Assembly (NCBI RefSeq): GCF_051014445.1
Contig: NC_135144.1
Location: 6,820,001-6,884,000 of the forward strand
Origin: Colletes latitarsis
Taxonomy: Eukaryota; Arthropoda; Insecta; Hymenoptera; Colletidae
Direction: 5' to 3'
DNA length: 64,000 bases
The position numbers were made by a program, and so were the translations under genes. Of the stretch, positions 25,301-32,906 are shown piece by piece. Each line of letters opens with the position of its first letter. Within the stretch, counting starts at the first letter, position 1. The notes under the pieces were generated by a model. That model worked only from the letters and a program-made list of their open reading frames with translations. It was not told the DNA's origin and searched no databases.

Positions 25301-28300
25301 TGCGACACCGGTTACATGGTGCGATTTCGCGGCAACGAGTATCCAGCTTTGAAAATTAAGTGCCTTAAACAAGGACAATGGGAGGGCTACTATACACCAG
25401 TTTGCGTCAGTAAGATAAAAAACCTTTTGTTCTTACAGAAACACCGTTAGAAAGTCCGCTTTACGATAAATATGTAAGATGTCTGAGAAATTTGTAAGCT
25501 TTCATGTACAGAATGATCAGAAAAGCACGATACTAATTGGGTCAGGGAAGTTTCATAGCTCGAAATGAAACGAAATTGCGTCGGAGGCTTTGTTTTAAAA
25601 AAAGTGAATTTTTTTCTTTTCTAAATACAGTTAACGAAAAAGGTCGTTTCAAGAATTACTTTTTTAATTTAACATTTAATGTTTTTTTATTATCGGTTGA
25701 GCCTTTACTCTTCTTTTACAAGAGTTACGGAACAACTTAGAACGACATGATTAATTTTCGTTTAAGGAAGAAAATGTGGCTTTCCGGGATATTTTCCACG
25801 GGGTTACGTACAAGGAAGATCGTACTTCTTCGGCGACGAAATACATTATTCCTGTTTGGATGGTTACGAACTTCGAGGAAATCCTCATAGAATTTGCAAT
25901 GCTGACGGGAAATGGAGTGGTCGACCTCCGATCTGCATAGGTGAAGATTTTTAATTCTGGCCTTAGCATATTCTAATTTAGCAAAATAACATTTACGAAT
26001 GCTGTTCGATAAAGTGCATAGTCTAAGAAACGACATCGCTAATACGTATCGAGATTATTTTTAATTGCTGACTACTCTTGAAGAATTAAACAAATCATAC
26101 TATATTAATACATGTATCGTTTGACTAACTCAAAGGAGATTATGTTAAAAAAATGAAGCACATCCGTCCCAAAATAATTATGTTTTCTTCATTTTTTCAT
26201 GGACTTATCGAACAACAATTAAGGCATTTATTTCGTTATTTTAACAGGGAAGACGTGTAAAAATTTATTGGCACCGGAAAACGGGGATATCGAATACGTG
26301 ATTGAAGAATACGAAAGGGACGACCTTTCAATTTTGCAAGTATGAATCACTTATATTCATTATTGAATAACATCGATACCTTTTATTAAATTTCATTTCA
26401 GGTAGGACAGCAGCTCGAATTCAAATGCGATCGCGGATTTCGTCTAGTAGGAGAACAATTTTTAACATGCCTGGAATCAGGAATATGGAATCACGAGAGA
26501 CCAACGTGTGTGGTCTATGGATGTCTACCACCGAAAGAGTAAGCTACTAATAATTTTGTAACTTTTATCTGAATAACTAAGTTTTGAACAATTCTATCGG
26601 AAAAAGTAAGTAATCAAGTTCTATTAATCAGATTTCAACTGATCATCGTCACTGTATGTTTGTTAAAAAGAAAATAGATACTCTAAGTTCAGCTTCCAAA
26701 TAATTTAAATGGTCTTTAAAGTAGTTCAGGTGGCATAATTTTTGTCAATCTCAAACTTACAATCAAGAACCTATCGTATCGTGAATAAATAAATTTTATT
26801 TCGCTATTTACGCAGAATCAAACATGGCTACGCAACCTTTGCTAGTTCGAACAATTTACATGACATTTCCACGACGAGCCTCAACTTCGAGACGATTAAT
26901 AATACTCTCGAAAGAAGCTACTATTTTGACGATATCGTTGCATACTCCTGTCATTCGGGATACAAGTTTCAGGGCAACCATAATTTGTTGACCGAATTTA
27001 GACTTCAATGCACGAAAAATGGCAGTTGGGCTGGATTTGTTCCCGATTGTGTGCCTTTGAAATGTCCTTGGCCCGGAAACGTAAATAATGGCAAACTATT
27101 TTTGAAAATACAAAACAACGATACGATCGAGCTTTTCGAGAAACAGTCGTCTAACGTTACGAGTGTAGAAATTGGAAGTACAAAAAGAGACAATTTCGAC
27201 GGGAATGAAGATTGGGGATCGCATTTCGTTCTTGGATCTCAAATTTTAATAGAATGCGATGCAGGATATAAATTAATCGGAGATGGCGTTAGAACTTGCA
27301 CAGAGAATGAAGAATGGTCGTCAACGATTTCGTCGTGTGAACCTCGTGAATGCCCTATCTTGGATCATCCACTTTTTCAACGTCTTAATGAAGATAAAAT
27401 TTGGAACAATCAAAATATAAAGGACAATGCAGAACCTATTAATGATTCTTATAGAAATGTGCAATACTTTGTGGAAGGCTATACTTATATGAAGAAAATA
27501 GTTCTTGCCTGCAAGAATAATGTTGGAATTAAATTGAATGATGGAGATATTGATGAATCTGTTTCCAATTTGACATGGTCTTGCAATAAGAATGGAAAAT
27601 GGAATATTGACCATTTAAAATTAAATAACACAATAATTGAAGATTTATTCGATAATAGGATGGACGCTCTTTGTCAAGAATCGATGTGCCCTTTAGCTAA
27701 AGTAAGTATATAGATTGTCTCAAAATTATGGCACAAGCCGAAACGTGGAAATTGTTAAAAGGAATATAAATCGAAATGTTCTTTATCATTTTGTATTTTT
27801 ATGTTTGTTATTATTGTGTAATATTGTAAACAGTTTTTAAAAAACAGCGCAGCTTGATTTCTTCTCGAAATTCGATGTTTAATATTCCGACTAAAAATAT
27901 TCTAAACAATTTATAAATCGTCTGATGATAAAGACCGCGTCCAAGTCAAAATTGACCCACCTTCGTCAACGGACAGTTAATATGAAATATAGGTGAAATA
28001 AGTATCTCTAATAATATATTACTGTTTTGATCAATCTACTTTTAAAAACGTGGAACATGAACCAAAGAAACTAAAACTGCAGTTACTGATAGGTTTCAGA
28101 ATATGGATACATAGCTGGCAATAACAATAATTATTCAAGAACTATAAACAGTACTATTACTTTCAAATGTCGCCATGGTTATATTCTTGAAGGTAATGAA
28201 GAATCGGTCTGTTTTCCAAACAGTACATGGTCTGCTATTCCTTCTTGTAAACGTAAGGATAAAGTTATTATTATAGTCGTATAGTTAATTATTATTATAA

Positions 28301-29023
28301 AAGAAATTAAGTAAATAAGATTAATTTTAGCTGTAGCATGTGGAAAACCGCCAACAATTATAAATGCAGTGTTAAAAGAAGATAATGTTAACGCAGCAAA
28401 TTTTTCATTTGGTAACATGGTCACTTATCAATGTTTGCCTGGATATCTGATGTTCGGACAACCAAATGCACGATGTCTTGCAAATGGAAAATGGTCTAGA
28501 ATGTACAGTAAATGTTCAAGTAAGTACAATATCGTATAACATACAGTATAGTCTTGATCCGTAATAAGCAATTGTTTTCTGACTCGAAATAAGCAATTCG
28601 CTATCTCCTCTTCTTTATTTGAACTCGGCCGCAGAGTGAGAGATTCGTGAAACTATAAATTTTTACGGTTGAATGAACAGTGACATCGTTTAGCGACAGA
28701 ATAAGAGGGCATGTCATATACTATCCTTTTTCGAAAAATTACGTCAAGCTGAATAGTATACCAGATCCGTAATAAACAACTGACCGGTCCCGAGTGGATT
28801 GCTTATTTCGGAAGAAAACTGTTTTGTATTTTTCCATTGATCAATGTTTACAGAACTCTCGTGTAATAAACCAAAACTTCCTCCCGGTGTTACTATTCAT
28901 GGTCGTTCATACTTATATCAAGATCAATTAACTTATGTATGTCCTAATGGCAAAAAGCAAGGTCTCATCACGTGCAAAGCAGATGGACATTGGAGTGAAT
29001 TACCAGCTTGTGACAAAAATTAA
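5352..29023 (+). CDS. SVEP1-like giant extracellular protein (vWA, sushi, HYR, EGF, pentraxin), 32 exons
   Basis: Exons by frame and splice sites: 5352-5645, 6788-7075, 7812-8067, 8941-9138, 9511-9675, 12097-12279, 12856-13068, 14061-14261, 14605-14853, 15769-16017, 16472-16684, 17458-17546, 19138-19444, 19514-19726, 19788-19949, 20550-20846, 21436-21578, 21634-21733, 21941-22154, 22223-22384, 22502-22590, 22941-23050, 23131-23303, 24907-25121, 25202-25409, 25767-25940, 26248-26339, 26402-26538, 26816-27701, 28093-28252, 28331-28519, 28854-29023. The product is about 2,265 residues, against roughly 3,570 in mammals. The domain order matches vertebrate SVEP1 up to the sushi array; the C-terminal EGFs of vertebrates are absent because the last sushi ends at a TAA (29021-29023). 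Most modules are flanked by phase-1 introns, typical of shuffled extracellular domains. The vertebrate protein is a secreted adhesion/matrix molecule; the role here is inference. The exon 20/21 junction is unresolved. Confidence 0.88.
5896..6397. mobile_element. CAGGGTG-family element, copy 2 (SVEP1 intron 1)
   Basis: It starts TACAGAGTGTTAAGCCACC and ends GGTTAGCCGAACACCTTGTA, both degenerate versions of the family ends. The inside has two of the roughly 140 bp modules (GGTGAATAGCCATACCCCC near 6066; GGTGAATAGACATACTTCC near 6210) and the right terminal repeat. It is 502 bp, a short deletion form. Confidence 0.75.
6788..8067 (+). CDS. SVEP1-like exons 2-3: von Willebrand factor A domain
   Basis: Exon 2 (6788-7075) and exon 3 (7812-8067) encode residues about 99-279. 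The MIDAS motif DASGSVG (D-x-S-x-S) follows IFLV, and the domain continues with the Thr loop GGGTYTRGA and the strand VFLITDGFSNGGDPRPAA, where the Asp of ITDG is the usual metal-coordinating partner. All metal-site residues that I can place are present. The Gly-Gly-Asp-Pro-Arg-Pro stretch is nearly identical to that in vertebrate SVEP1. The intron between them (7076-7811) holds an internally deleted mariner. Confidence 0.93.
7099..7690 (-). mobile_element. Internally deleted mariner element with intact ends (SVEP1 intron 2)
   Basis: The inverted ends TTAGGTGTACAACTTTG (7099) and CAAAGTTGTACACCTAA (ends 7690) match perfectly over at least 17 bases, flanked by TA on both sides (7097-7098, 7691-7692). 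On the minus strand a frame from the ATG at 7517 encodes the mariner transposase N-terminus, including the HTH CQTQEELARSLGVTQQAISR and then NNWVPYEL. One in-frame TGA sits where a Trp is expected. Right after WVPYELELRD the sequence jumps into the terminal repeat, so the DDD catalytic half is gone. At 592 bp it is less than half the usual 1.3 kb and cannot encode an active enzyme. Confidence 0.9.
8941..9675 (+). CDS. SVEP1-like exons 4-5: Cys-rich/EGF-like and ephrin-receptor-like segment
   Basis: Exon 4 (8941-9138) carries a Cys cluster (CGLLCQ, NCCDNSATCACG) ending in the EGF-like CICPTGYFGSG. Exon 5 (9511-9675) starts CPNGTYASEE and has CISCPDANHVT and CVCASGFTTDGNKCE, the pattern of the tyrosine-kinase ephrin-receptor-like (GCC2/GCC3) repeat. 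Both exons begin and end in phase 1. Confidence 0.88.
9676..12096 (+). other. SVEP1-like intron 5, no recognised content
   Basis: This is 2.4 kb of AT-rich sequence between phase-1 exons. Short open frames at 9745-9927, 11087-11380 and others carry no motif I recognise. No terminal repeats seen. Confidence 0.55.
12097..14261 (+). CDS. SVEP1-like exons 6-8: sushi (CCP) domains 1-3
   Basis: There is one sushi domain per exon: 12097-12279 (CPKLKIPENGYL ... WSGNEPKC), 12856-13068 (CPALRIPTHGRM ... QWDGLKATC) and 14061-14261 (CEPLKQITNGEI ... GVWSQRRSINRC). Each has the four Cys, the Pro/Asn-Gly near the first Cys, and the Trp before the last Cys. All three are phase 1-1. The long intron before exon 6 (9676-12096) shows no recognisable element. 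Confidence 0.92.
12533..12545. repeat. Solitary CAGGGTG-type end
   Basis: GACACCCTGTATA (within AAGACACCCTGTATAAG) matches the outer end of the elements described here, but no partner end is visible within SVEP1-like intron 6. Probably a relic. Confidence 0.4.
13299..13339. repeat. (TC)n microsatellite, about 20 units
   Basis: An uninterrupted TC dinucleotide run lies in SVEP1-like intron 7. It is likely polymorphic. Confidence 0.97.
14605..16017 (+). CDS. SVEP1-like exons 9-10: two HYR domains
   Basis: Exon 9 (14605-14853) has IICPPDIVTMSL, YVNWTTPTVFDNAD, GTRTVIYVAQDVTGNKARCKFKVKV. Exon 10 (15769-16017) has PPMVENCMDPPV, NVTWDEPGFYDNS, FPIGLTKVIYDAIDKYDNKVSCILNVTI. These are the signature strands of hyalin-repeat domains (V-x-W-x-P-x-x-x-D-N; Y-x-A-x-D-x-x-G/D-N; C-x-F/L-x-V-x-V). 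The intron between them contains two transposon remnants. Confidence 0.92.
14990..15388. mobile_element. CAGGGTG-family element, copy 3 with central hairpin (SVEP1 intron 9)
   Basis: Both terminal repeats are present (left near 14990-15113; right 15258-15388, ending GGTGGCCTAACACTCTGTA). The usual body is replaced by a hairpin module whose outer arms are GAACGGCAATCTG and CAGATTGCCGTTC and whose inner arms are AGTGGTTCTCAC and GTGAGAACCACT. Confidence 0.78.
15387..15700 (-). mobile_element. Tc1/mariner-related transposase C-terminal remnant
   Basis: It begins TACAGGGTTTCCCAATAAA, directly abutting the previous element. On the minus strand 15500-15660 reads, across one frame, a WPSRSFS...-like start then KFLIYSNKPQIVDDFEAS and IGEIQPDLSARM. 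This is the pattern of the C-terminal end of DDE transposases (W-P/x-R-S ... V-Y-x-N-K-P-x-T-x-x-x-L-x-x-x-I). It is short and degraded; superfamily assignment is by pattern only. Confidence 0.5.
16472..16684 (+). CDS. SVEP1-like exon 11: sushi domain 4
   Basis: CQEIPEVLNGYSNC, CTIGCEKGFGFADV and a final SSWTEESYFPDC form a sushi domain after the HYR pair, the same position as in vertebrate SVEP1. The donor is GCG G|GTACGT. Confidence 0.88.
17458..19726 (+). CDS. SVEP1-like exons 12-14: spacer with basic cleavage-like sites
   Basis: Exon 12 (17458-17546) is short (89 nt) and was found from phase: GAATCAG acceptor, open frame VTPQTVSQEGSIVLEG, end CGTGAA|GTAAAT. Exon 13 (19138-19444) continues LSEYITADLRSTLFDICGND and contains LLRKRREF and TKSKRDVK, two basic clusters resembling furin sites; the vertebrate spacer also carries an Arg/Lys-Arg site. 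Exon 14 (19514-19726) is helical (VQKLREKIESM) and ends CEPGSVLKKHTC. Vertebrate SVEP1 has a matching unnamed region here. Exon 12 is the least certain of the set. Confidence 0.78.
17577..19058. mobile_element. CAGGGTG-family composite, copy 4 (SVEP1 intron 12)
   Basis: The left end TACAGGGTGTTCGGCCACC is at 17577 and the right end GGTCGAACACCCTGTA ends at 19058. Inside, in order: a hairpin module (17718-17800), a unique patch (17800-18000), a body module with both ATAACT boxes (18015-18680), an internal left-terminal repeat in direct orientation (18740-18850), a second hairpin (18852-18930), and the right terminal repeat. This is best read as one copy inserted in, or recombined with, another. 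Confidence 0.75.
19788..20846 (+). CDS. SVEP1-like exons 15-16: ephrin-receptor-like repeats and start of EGF 1
   Basis: Exon 15 (19788-19949) has CPLGTFFNSSTERCQPC, GEYENTSGSLKCKRCPEYTF. Exon 16 (20550-20846) has CKPGYYSRKK, CLMCDIGFYQPEYGQISCLSCP, then VCRSESCLNGGKCIQ...CECLDYYV, the first EGF, which finishes in exon 17 with GSKCE. Vertebrates have one or two more ephrin-receptor-like repeats here. Confidence 0.88.
20954..20985. mobile_element. Mariner-type terminal-repeat relic
   Basis: ACGAGGGTCGTTCAATAAGT in SVEP1-like intron 16 resembles the inverted end of a widespread mariner group (ACGAGGGTNRTTCAATAAGT from memory). No transposase or partner end was found within the intron. Confidence 0.4.
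21436..22384 (+). CDS. SVEP1-like exons 17-20: EGF-like domains 1(end)-6
   Basis: Exon 17 (21436-21578) finishes EGF 1 and holds EGF 2 (CDSSPCLHEGSC ... CKSGYTGENC). Exon 18 (21634-21733) holds EGF 3 starting IDECAVNPCQNNGTC, with the Asp-x-Asp/Asn pattern of calcium-binding EGF. Exon 19 (21941-22154) holds EGF 4 and most of EGF 5 (CDWIPCYGNSYC). Exon 20 (22223-22384) completes EGF 5 and encodes EGF 6 (CRSLPCRNNGKC ... CPAPFKGRNCET). Phases agree across these four exons. The end of exon 20 is uncertain: the only GT donor (22385) gives phase 2, while exon 21 needs phase 1. Confidence 0.85.
22502..25121 (+). CDS. SVEP1-like exons 21-24: pentraxin/LamG domain
   Basis: Exon 21 (22502-22590) reads LSSDYVIHFTKSGTTDYVSM. 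Exon 22 (22941-23050) reads LTACMWLQSRDTFNYGTVLSY. Exon 23 (23131-23303) has LVIYINGQK and WHFICVTWENENGSW, matching the pentraxin signature H-x-C-x-T/S-W. Exon 24 (24907-25121) has GTLVIGQEQDRVGGGF, FLGKLTLLDIW and a final AWP-like ISW. The domain normally has two Cys; FIC and TCEKYY supply these. The intron after exon 23 carries a complete CAGGGTG-family copy (23428-24615). Confidence 0.88.
23428..24615. mobile_element. CAGGGTG-family element, copy 5, complete (SVEP1 intron 23)
   Basis: It is bounded by TACAGGGTGTTCGGCCACC and GGTGGCCGAATACCCTGTA. The body is in reverse orientation relative to copy 4, with several tandem modules beginning TTTTTTCTCGAAA near 23572, 24091, 24235 and 24379. 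The reading frame found in other copies is broken here. Confidence 0.8.
25202..27701 (+). CDS. SVEP1-like exons 25-29: sushi domains 5-10
   Basis: Exon 25 (25202-25409) has CPLPVAPFKG ... QWEGYYTPVC. Exon 26 (25767-25940) has CGFPGYFPRG ... KWSGRPPIC. Exons 27-28 (26248-26339, 26402-26538) share CKNLLAPENGDIEY ... IWNHERPTC, with an intron inside the domain. Exon 29 (26816-27701, 886 nt) is the longest and encodes several domains without introns: the one begun as CLPPKEIKHGY, CPWPGNVNNGK ... EWSSTISSC, CPILDHPLFQ ... KNGKWNID, and the first Cys of the next (CPLAK). The third domain in exon 29 is divergent. Exon 29 ends phase 0. Confidence 0.87.
28093..29023 (+). CDS. SVEP1-like exons 30-32: last sushi domains and C-terminus
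   Basis: Exon 30 (28093-28252) uses the acceptor CTGATAG, not the nearby TTTCAG, because only the first keeps phase 0 (VSEYGYIAGNNN ... TWSAIPSC). Exon 31 (28331-28519) encodes CGKPPTIINAV ... KWSRMYSKC. Exon 32 (28854-29023) encodes CNKPKLPPGVTIHG ... HWSELPACDKN and the TAA stop. There is no transmembrane segment or GPI signal, so the protein should be secreted. Confidence 0.9.
28553..28830. repeat. Small inverted-repeat patch in SVEP1-like intron 31
   Basis: GATCCGTAATAAGCAATTG (28556) and CGAAATAAGCAATTCG (28585) are followed by GATCCGTAATAAACAACTG (28764) and the inverted form GATTGCTTATTTCGG (28797). The motif AATAAGCAATT therefore occurs in both orientations within 280 bp. It could be a short non-autonomous element. 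Confidence 0.4.
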
Positions 29024-30060
29024 CAAAGGAAATTCTTAATATAATTACAAAACAATGTGTATGTAAAATTAGAACATTGTGGCAAATCATCTGAGTTTTT
29101 TATTAAATTTTTAATATTTTATAATACTTTTCCATTTTACATCTCATAAGCATGTTTTCACAAAATAATATTACTGTCCGCGTGATAATTCTGCTAATAA
29201 TGAATCTTACCGTTATTTTCAAAATATTCTTTATATTTATGCATATAATTTTGAAACTGAGCGAAAATGGTTCTTGCAAGTAGTTATTAATATATATATA
29301 ATACTGAGCATTTGATAGACCTCTAATTTTATTACTTGTCTTGATAAAAGCAAACTTCTTATTGATGTAAAAAGGTTATGTATTATTGCATATAATAGTA
29401 AAAAATGTTGTGACAAAACAGTATGTTTCAGAAATTAGTAGCACTTGTATGAATTAAATGTAACAGAAAAGTAAAAGAATGAATATATATAACAACATAT
29501 TATTAATAGATCATCACATATACACATCTGTTGATATAGTACACTGCATTTTGGTATAAATAGGATTCATACAATATATATGTACGTAATTCGTATGTAT
29601 AAAACGCACTGTATCAGAATATCTGAGGAAGAGCAATGAAAGATAAAAACATGAAAATAATTTGTAGTATGAAAAATTTGAGTCACATATATTTGTCTAA
29701 CATTGGTATGGTAAAAACGGAGCACCTTTTATGATATTCAACATGTATTAGCATGGCTACACTAAAAACCATTAACAAATCTTCATTGCTCGATATTTCT
29801 AATTACTTCGAACTATACCTAAGATGTTGTTTAATTAATATAATTTAAAGATTAATGTTTAATATTTCTTACCGAAATTTAAATGCATACATCTGTCAGA
29901 AAGAATTCCCTCGATTGAATTGTTTACAAAATGATATTTATACATATACTCAGATATGAATATACGTATGTTAAATACTGTTAACCATTTTGTAAAAAAA
30001 AAAGAATATCCAAAAGCTTAGCCATACTAACAATAATTTATCTACATCACTGAACACATT
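29024..30060. other. Convergent 3' interval: SVEP1-like (plus) and MANF (minus)
   Basis: A very AT-rich kilobase between two convergent genes. It presumably contains both 3' UTRs. No open frame or repeat of note. Confidence 0.5.
29102..29107 (+). terminator. Possible poly(A) signal of the SVEP1-like gene
   Basis: ATTAAA, the common variant of AATAAA, lies 79 bases after the stop, followed by T-rich sequence. Position is reasonable for a short 3' UTR; not confirmed. Confidence 0.35.
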
Positions 30061-30848
30061 TTAGAGTTCTGATTTTGAACTATGAGAATACATAGGTTTT
30101 AATTCTTCAATTCGCTTAATAAAATCTGTTTTTTCTATACAACCATCACATGTTTCGTCCCAATCACTCAAAATTTTTTTCAAGTCACGCACCTTAAGTT
30201 TTTTCAAATCAACTGTATTAACATCAATTTGCTTTTCTGAAATTAAATAACATTGTTATTCAATAATGGAAAACAAAAATAAATAGCTATTGTTGCAGAA
30301 ATTATTAGAGTTATACATACCAAATCGTAAGTCACATATTTGAGCATCTTTCTTTTTCAACTTCTCACATACTTTACTTGCTGGCATAGACCACGATACA
30401 GGTTTACTTAGTTCGCTTAAAATACCTGTTGCAGATTCTTCTAAACCACCTAAATAATAACACTGTAAAAAAAGGTTCAATTATCATAGATGTAAATCTA
30501 TTAAAAACGTTATTGTAAGTTATTATTCATTGTTATTAAAAGTACTTACAAATCTGTTTTCCTTAGATTTAGTACCCTTACAAAATTCTCTAAATGCAGC
30601 TTCTATTTTCTTGGTATCTTTTTTTACATCATCGCTTATAGTATTCACAAATTTATCCACAGTAGATATACATACTGTAAGAATAACAAAAATTAATAAA
30701 ACCATTATAATAGATAAACAGTAGGAAGTCAACTAAAAAAAGCAACATAATGGTTTTAATTACCTTCGCATTCATCATTCTTTAAAGCACTTGCAGCACA
30801 TATTGCACTAATTATTATGGACAATGTTAACAGTAACGAACTATTCAT
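30061..30848 (-). CDS. Manf: MANF: mesencephalic astrocyte-derived neurotrophic factor
   Basis: Four exons on the minus strand: 30764-30848, 30550-30674, 30321-30462, 30061-30236, all with GT..AG junctions and consistent phases. The product is 175 residues, the usual family length. It has a signal peptide (MNSSLLLTLSIIISAICAASA) and the saposin-like N-domain with conserved Cys (NDECE, VCISTVDKF, FREFCKG, ENRFCYYLGG). Next comes KVCEKLKKKDAQICDLRFG, then the SAP-like C-domain VDLKKLKVRDLKKILSDW with the CXXC motif CDGC. The C-terminus is KSEL, an ER-retention-type tail (RTDL in mammals). Family members act in the ER, where they support protein folding under stress, and can be secreted as trophic factors. 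The gene is head-to-head with ALG3. Confidence 0.95.
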
Positions 30849-31598
30849 TGTGAATATATACTCTGCACAGGGAATAATAATCAAATACAATTACATTCTA
30901 TCTAAAATTGTAGAAATTTGTACAACTAGTTATAAAACAAAATATAATTTAAATCTAAAGAAAATATTAGGAACATAATATAAATACATAATATTAACAA
31001 ATTATTCTTTAAATATAAGTTAAAGTTGTATCACAATAAAACAATTATTTCTACCAAACTTGAATTTCGTACAAAACACTAGTTATACAAATTAATTTAT
31101 TTAAACGAGAACGAAACGAATTCAGTAATCTTGATATTAGTACGTTAAAACCTGATACGAATTAATGAAAGACTGCTTATGTCTATTATGTTTACCAGGT
31201 TAACAAGGTAACGATAGGGTTCAACTTACATGCAGCTGCGCCAATAAAGTAATTTATAGATTACGTAGAAAATATTCTTGTTAACTCGTAATGCAAATGC
31301 ACTAAAACTTCTAAGTCATGCGTTTATTATTTCAATTAGAATCTTATTGTAACTACATTAGTTTATTTCACGCTTCGTTTTATACACGTTGATTCTGTCA
31401 AAAGCCCGGAAACCCAGCTGGCGTATCCTGATTGGTCCTAACGTACTATGACTCACGTTTAACATAGCATTTCGCGATTGGTTGCTTACCATCAAAAAGT
31501 GGGCAGCAGGCAAAACTTACTATAAGAAGTATACACGTGACTATACACAGAAAAATATACAGTGATATAGTGATCCAAAGCAATGCACGTGTAACAAT
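30849..31598. promoter_or_regulatory. Shared divergent promoter interval of MANF and ALG3
   Basis: A 750 bp gap separates the two start codons. Two inverted CCAAT boxes, GATTGGTCC (31430-31438) and CGATTGGTTG (about 31474-31483), lie 115-170 bp before the ALG3 start. ATTGGTCCTAACG (31431-31443) resembles the ERSE-II element (ATTGG-N-CCACG) but with two extra bases. Read on the MANF strand, CCAAT-N9-CCAGC at the same place approximates an ERSE (CCAAT-N9-CCACG). Neither is exact. Confidence 0.45.
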
Positions 31599-32906
31599 AT
31601 GGCATCACGTAAAGAAAATCGATCTAACCTTAATTCATTAAAATCATCAAAGAAAAATGTTAAGAATTGGTACAAAAATTACTTAGATTGGGGGAAAGTT
31701 GTTTCCTTATTCACAGATCCAAGGAAACTACTCCTAATTGGGAAAGTGTTCATTGTTTTGGAAATAATCTTAAACATATTGGTTATCGAACGAGTACCGT
31801 ATACAGAAATCGACTGGAAAGCGTATATGCAAGAAGTCGAGGGCTTTTTGAACGGAACGTTGGACTATTCGAAACTGAGAGGCGATACTGGACCATTAGT
31901 CTACCCTGCAGGATTTGTTTATATATTTTCCATATTATACTACGTCACGGAACATGGAACAAACATAAAGATAGCACAGTACTTCTTTGCAGCTCTATAC
32001 ATAATACTACTTTTATTAGTTTTCCGAATTTATGCGAAAGCTAAAAAAGTTCCACCTTATGTTTTGATCATTATGTGTTGTACATCTTATAGGATTCATT
32101 CTATATTTACTTTGAGGCTTTTCAATGACCCAATTGCAATGGTATTATTATTTGCAAGTCTTAATGCATTTTTGGATAATCGATGGTATCTAGGAAGTAT
32201 TCTTTATAGTTTTGCTGTGTCCGTAAAAATGAACATTCTATTATTTGCACCTGCACTTCTTATAGCTTATTTATATAATCTAGGACTATTTAAAACGATA
32301 GCTCACTTGTTCGTCTGTGCTTCAATTCAGTTAATATTAGGTTTACCTTTTATACTTCATAATGCACTTACATACATTAAAGGTGCTTTTAATTTTGGAA
32401 GAGTTTTTGAATTCAAATGGACTGTAAATTGGAGATTCCTACCAGAGCATGTTTTCATTCATCCATATTTCCATGCATTATTATTATCACTACATATACT
32501 CACTCTACTTTATTGTGTACCAACATGGATCAGGTATATGAAATCATACAGGGATTTGAAGCATATTGAAAAAGGCATCAAATCTCAACAAAAGAAATTA
32601 GAACTAGATATGTCTAACGTAAGTCAATTATTCATTCTTCCAATGTTTGCTGCCAATTTTATTGGTATTGTATTTAGTAGATCATTACATTATCAATTCT
32701 ATATATGGTATTATCACACATTGCCTTATATTGCTTGGTGTACGAATTATAAGACTGCTATAAAGTTGACCATTTTAGGCATAATAGAATTATGTTGGAA
32801 CACTTACCCAAGCACTGTTTTCAGTAGTGTTTCATTACATATATGCCATTTAATGCTGTTATTTGGACTTACTAAAAACAAATTTAACCATGAGAAAGTG
32901 AAATGA
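31599..32906 (+). CDS. Alg3: ALG3: Dol-P-Man:Man5GlcNAc2-PP-Dol alpha-1,3-mannosyltransferase
   Basis: A single uninterrupted frame of 435 codons. The protein is polytopic, with about ten hydrophobic segments (for example LLIGKVFIVLEIILNILVI, residues about 45-63). Family-typical stretches include YTEIDWKAYMQEV, the luminal DTGPLVYPAGFVYIF, RLFNDPIAM, KMNILLFAP and FKWTVNWRFLPE. This is the GT58 family, which adds the first Dol-P-Man-dependent alpha-1,3 mannose to the lipid-linked oligosaccharide on the luminal side of the ER. Length and motif order match the family (about 430-440 residues). The ATG is preceded by AACAAT and followed by a basic N-terminus. Lack of introns contrasts with its neighbours, but the frame is intact with no poly-A scar, so I regard it as the functional gene. 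Confidence 0.95.
   Translation: MASRKENRSNLNSLKSSKKNVKNWYKNYLDWGKVVSLFTDPRKLLLIGKVFIVLEIILNILVIERVPYTEIDWKAYMQEVEGFLNGTLDYSKLRGDTGPLVYPAGFVYIFSILYYVTEHGTNIKIAQYFFAALYIILLLLVFRIYAKAKKVPPYVLIIMCCTSYRIHSIFTLRLFNDPIAMVLLFASLNAFLDNRWYLGSILYSFAVSVKMNILLFAPALLIAYLYNLGLFKTIAHLFVCASIQLILGLPFILHNALTYIKGAFNFGRVFEFKWTVNWRFLPEHVFIHPYFHALLLSLHILTLLYCVPTWIRYMKSYRDLKHIEKGIKSQQKKLELDMSNVSQLFILPMFAANFIGIVFSRSLHYQFYIWYYHTLPYIAWCTNYKTAIKLTILGIIELCWNTYPSTVFSSVSLHICHLMLLFGLTKNKFNHEKVK

Noticed and set aside
28100..28252. Acceptor TTTCAG at 28099 for SVEP1-like exon 30
   Set aside because: It breaks the frame (phase 1 needed, phase 0 available); CTGATAG at 28092 keeps it.
31599..32906. ALG3 as a processed retrocopy
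   Set aside because: No poly-A tract or target duplication beside it, frame fully intact, and it shares a promoter interval with MANF.
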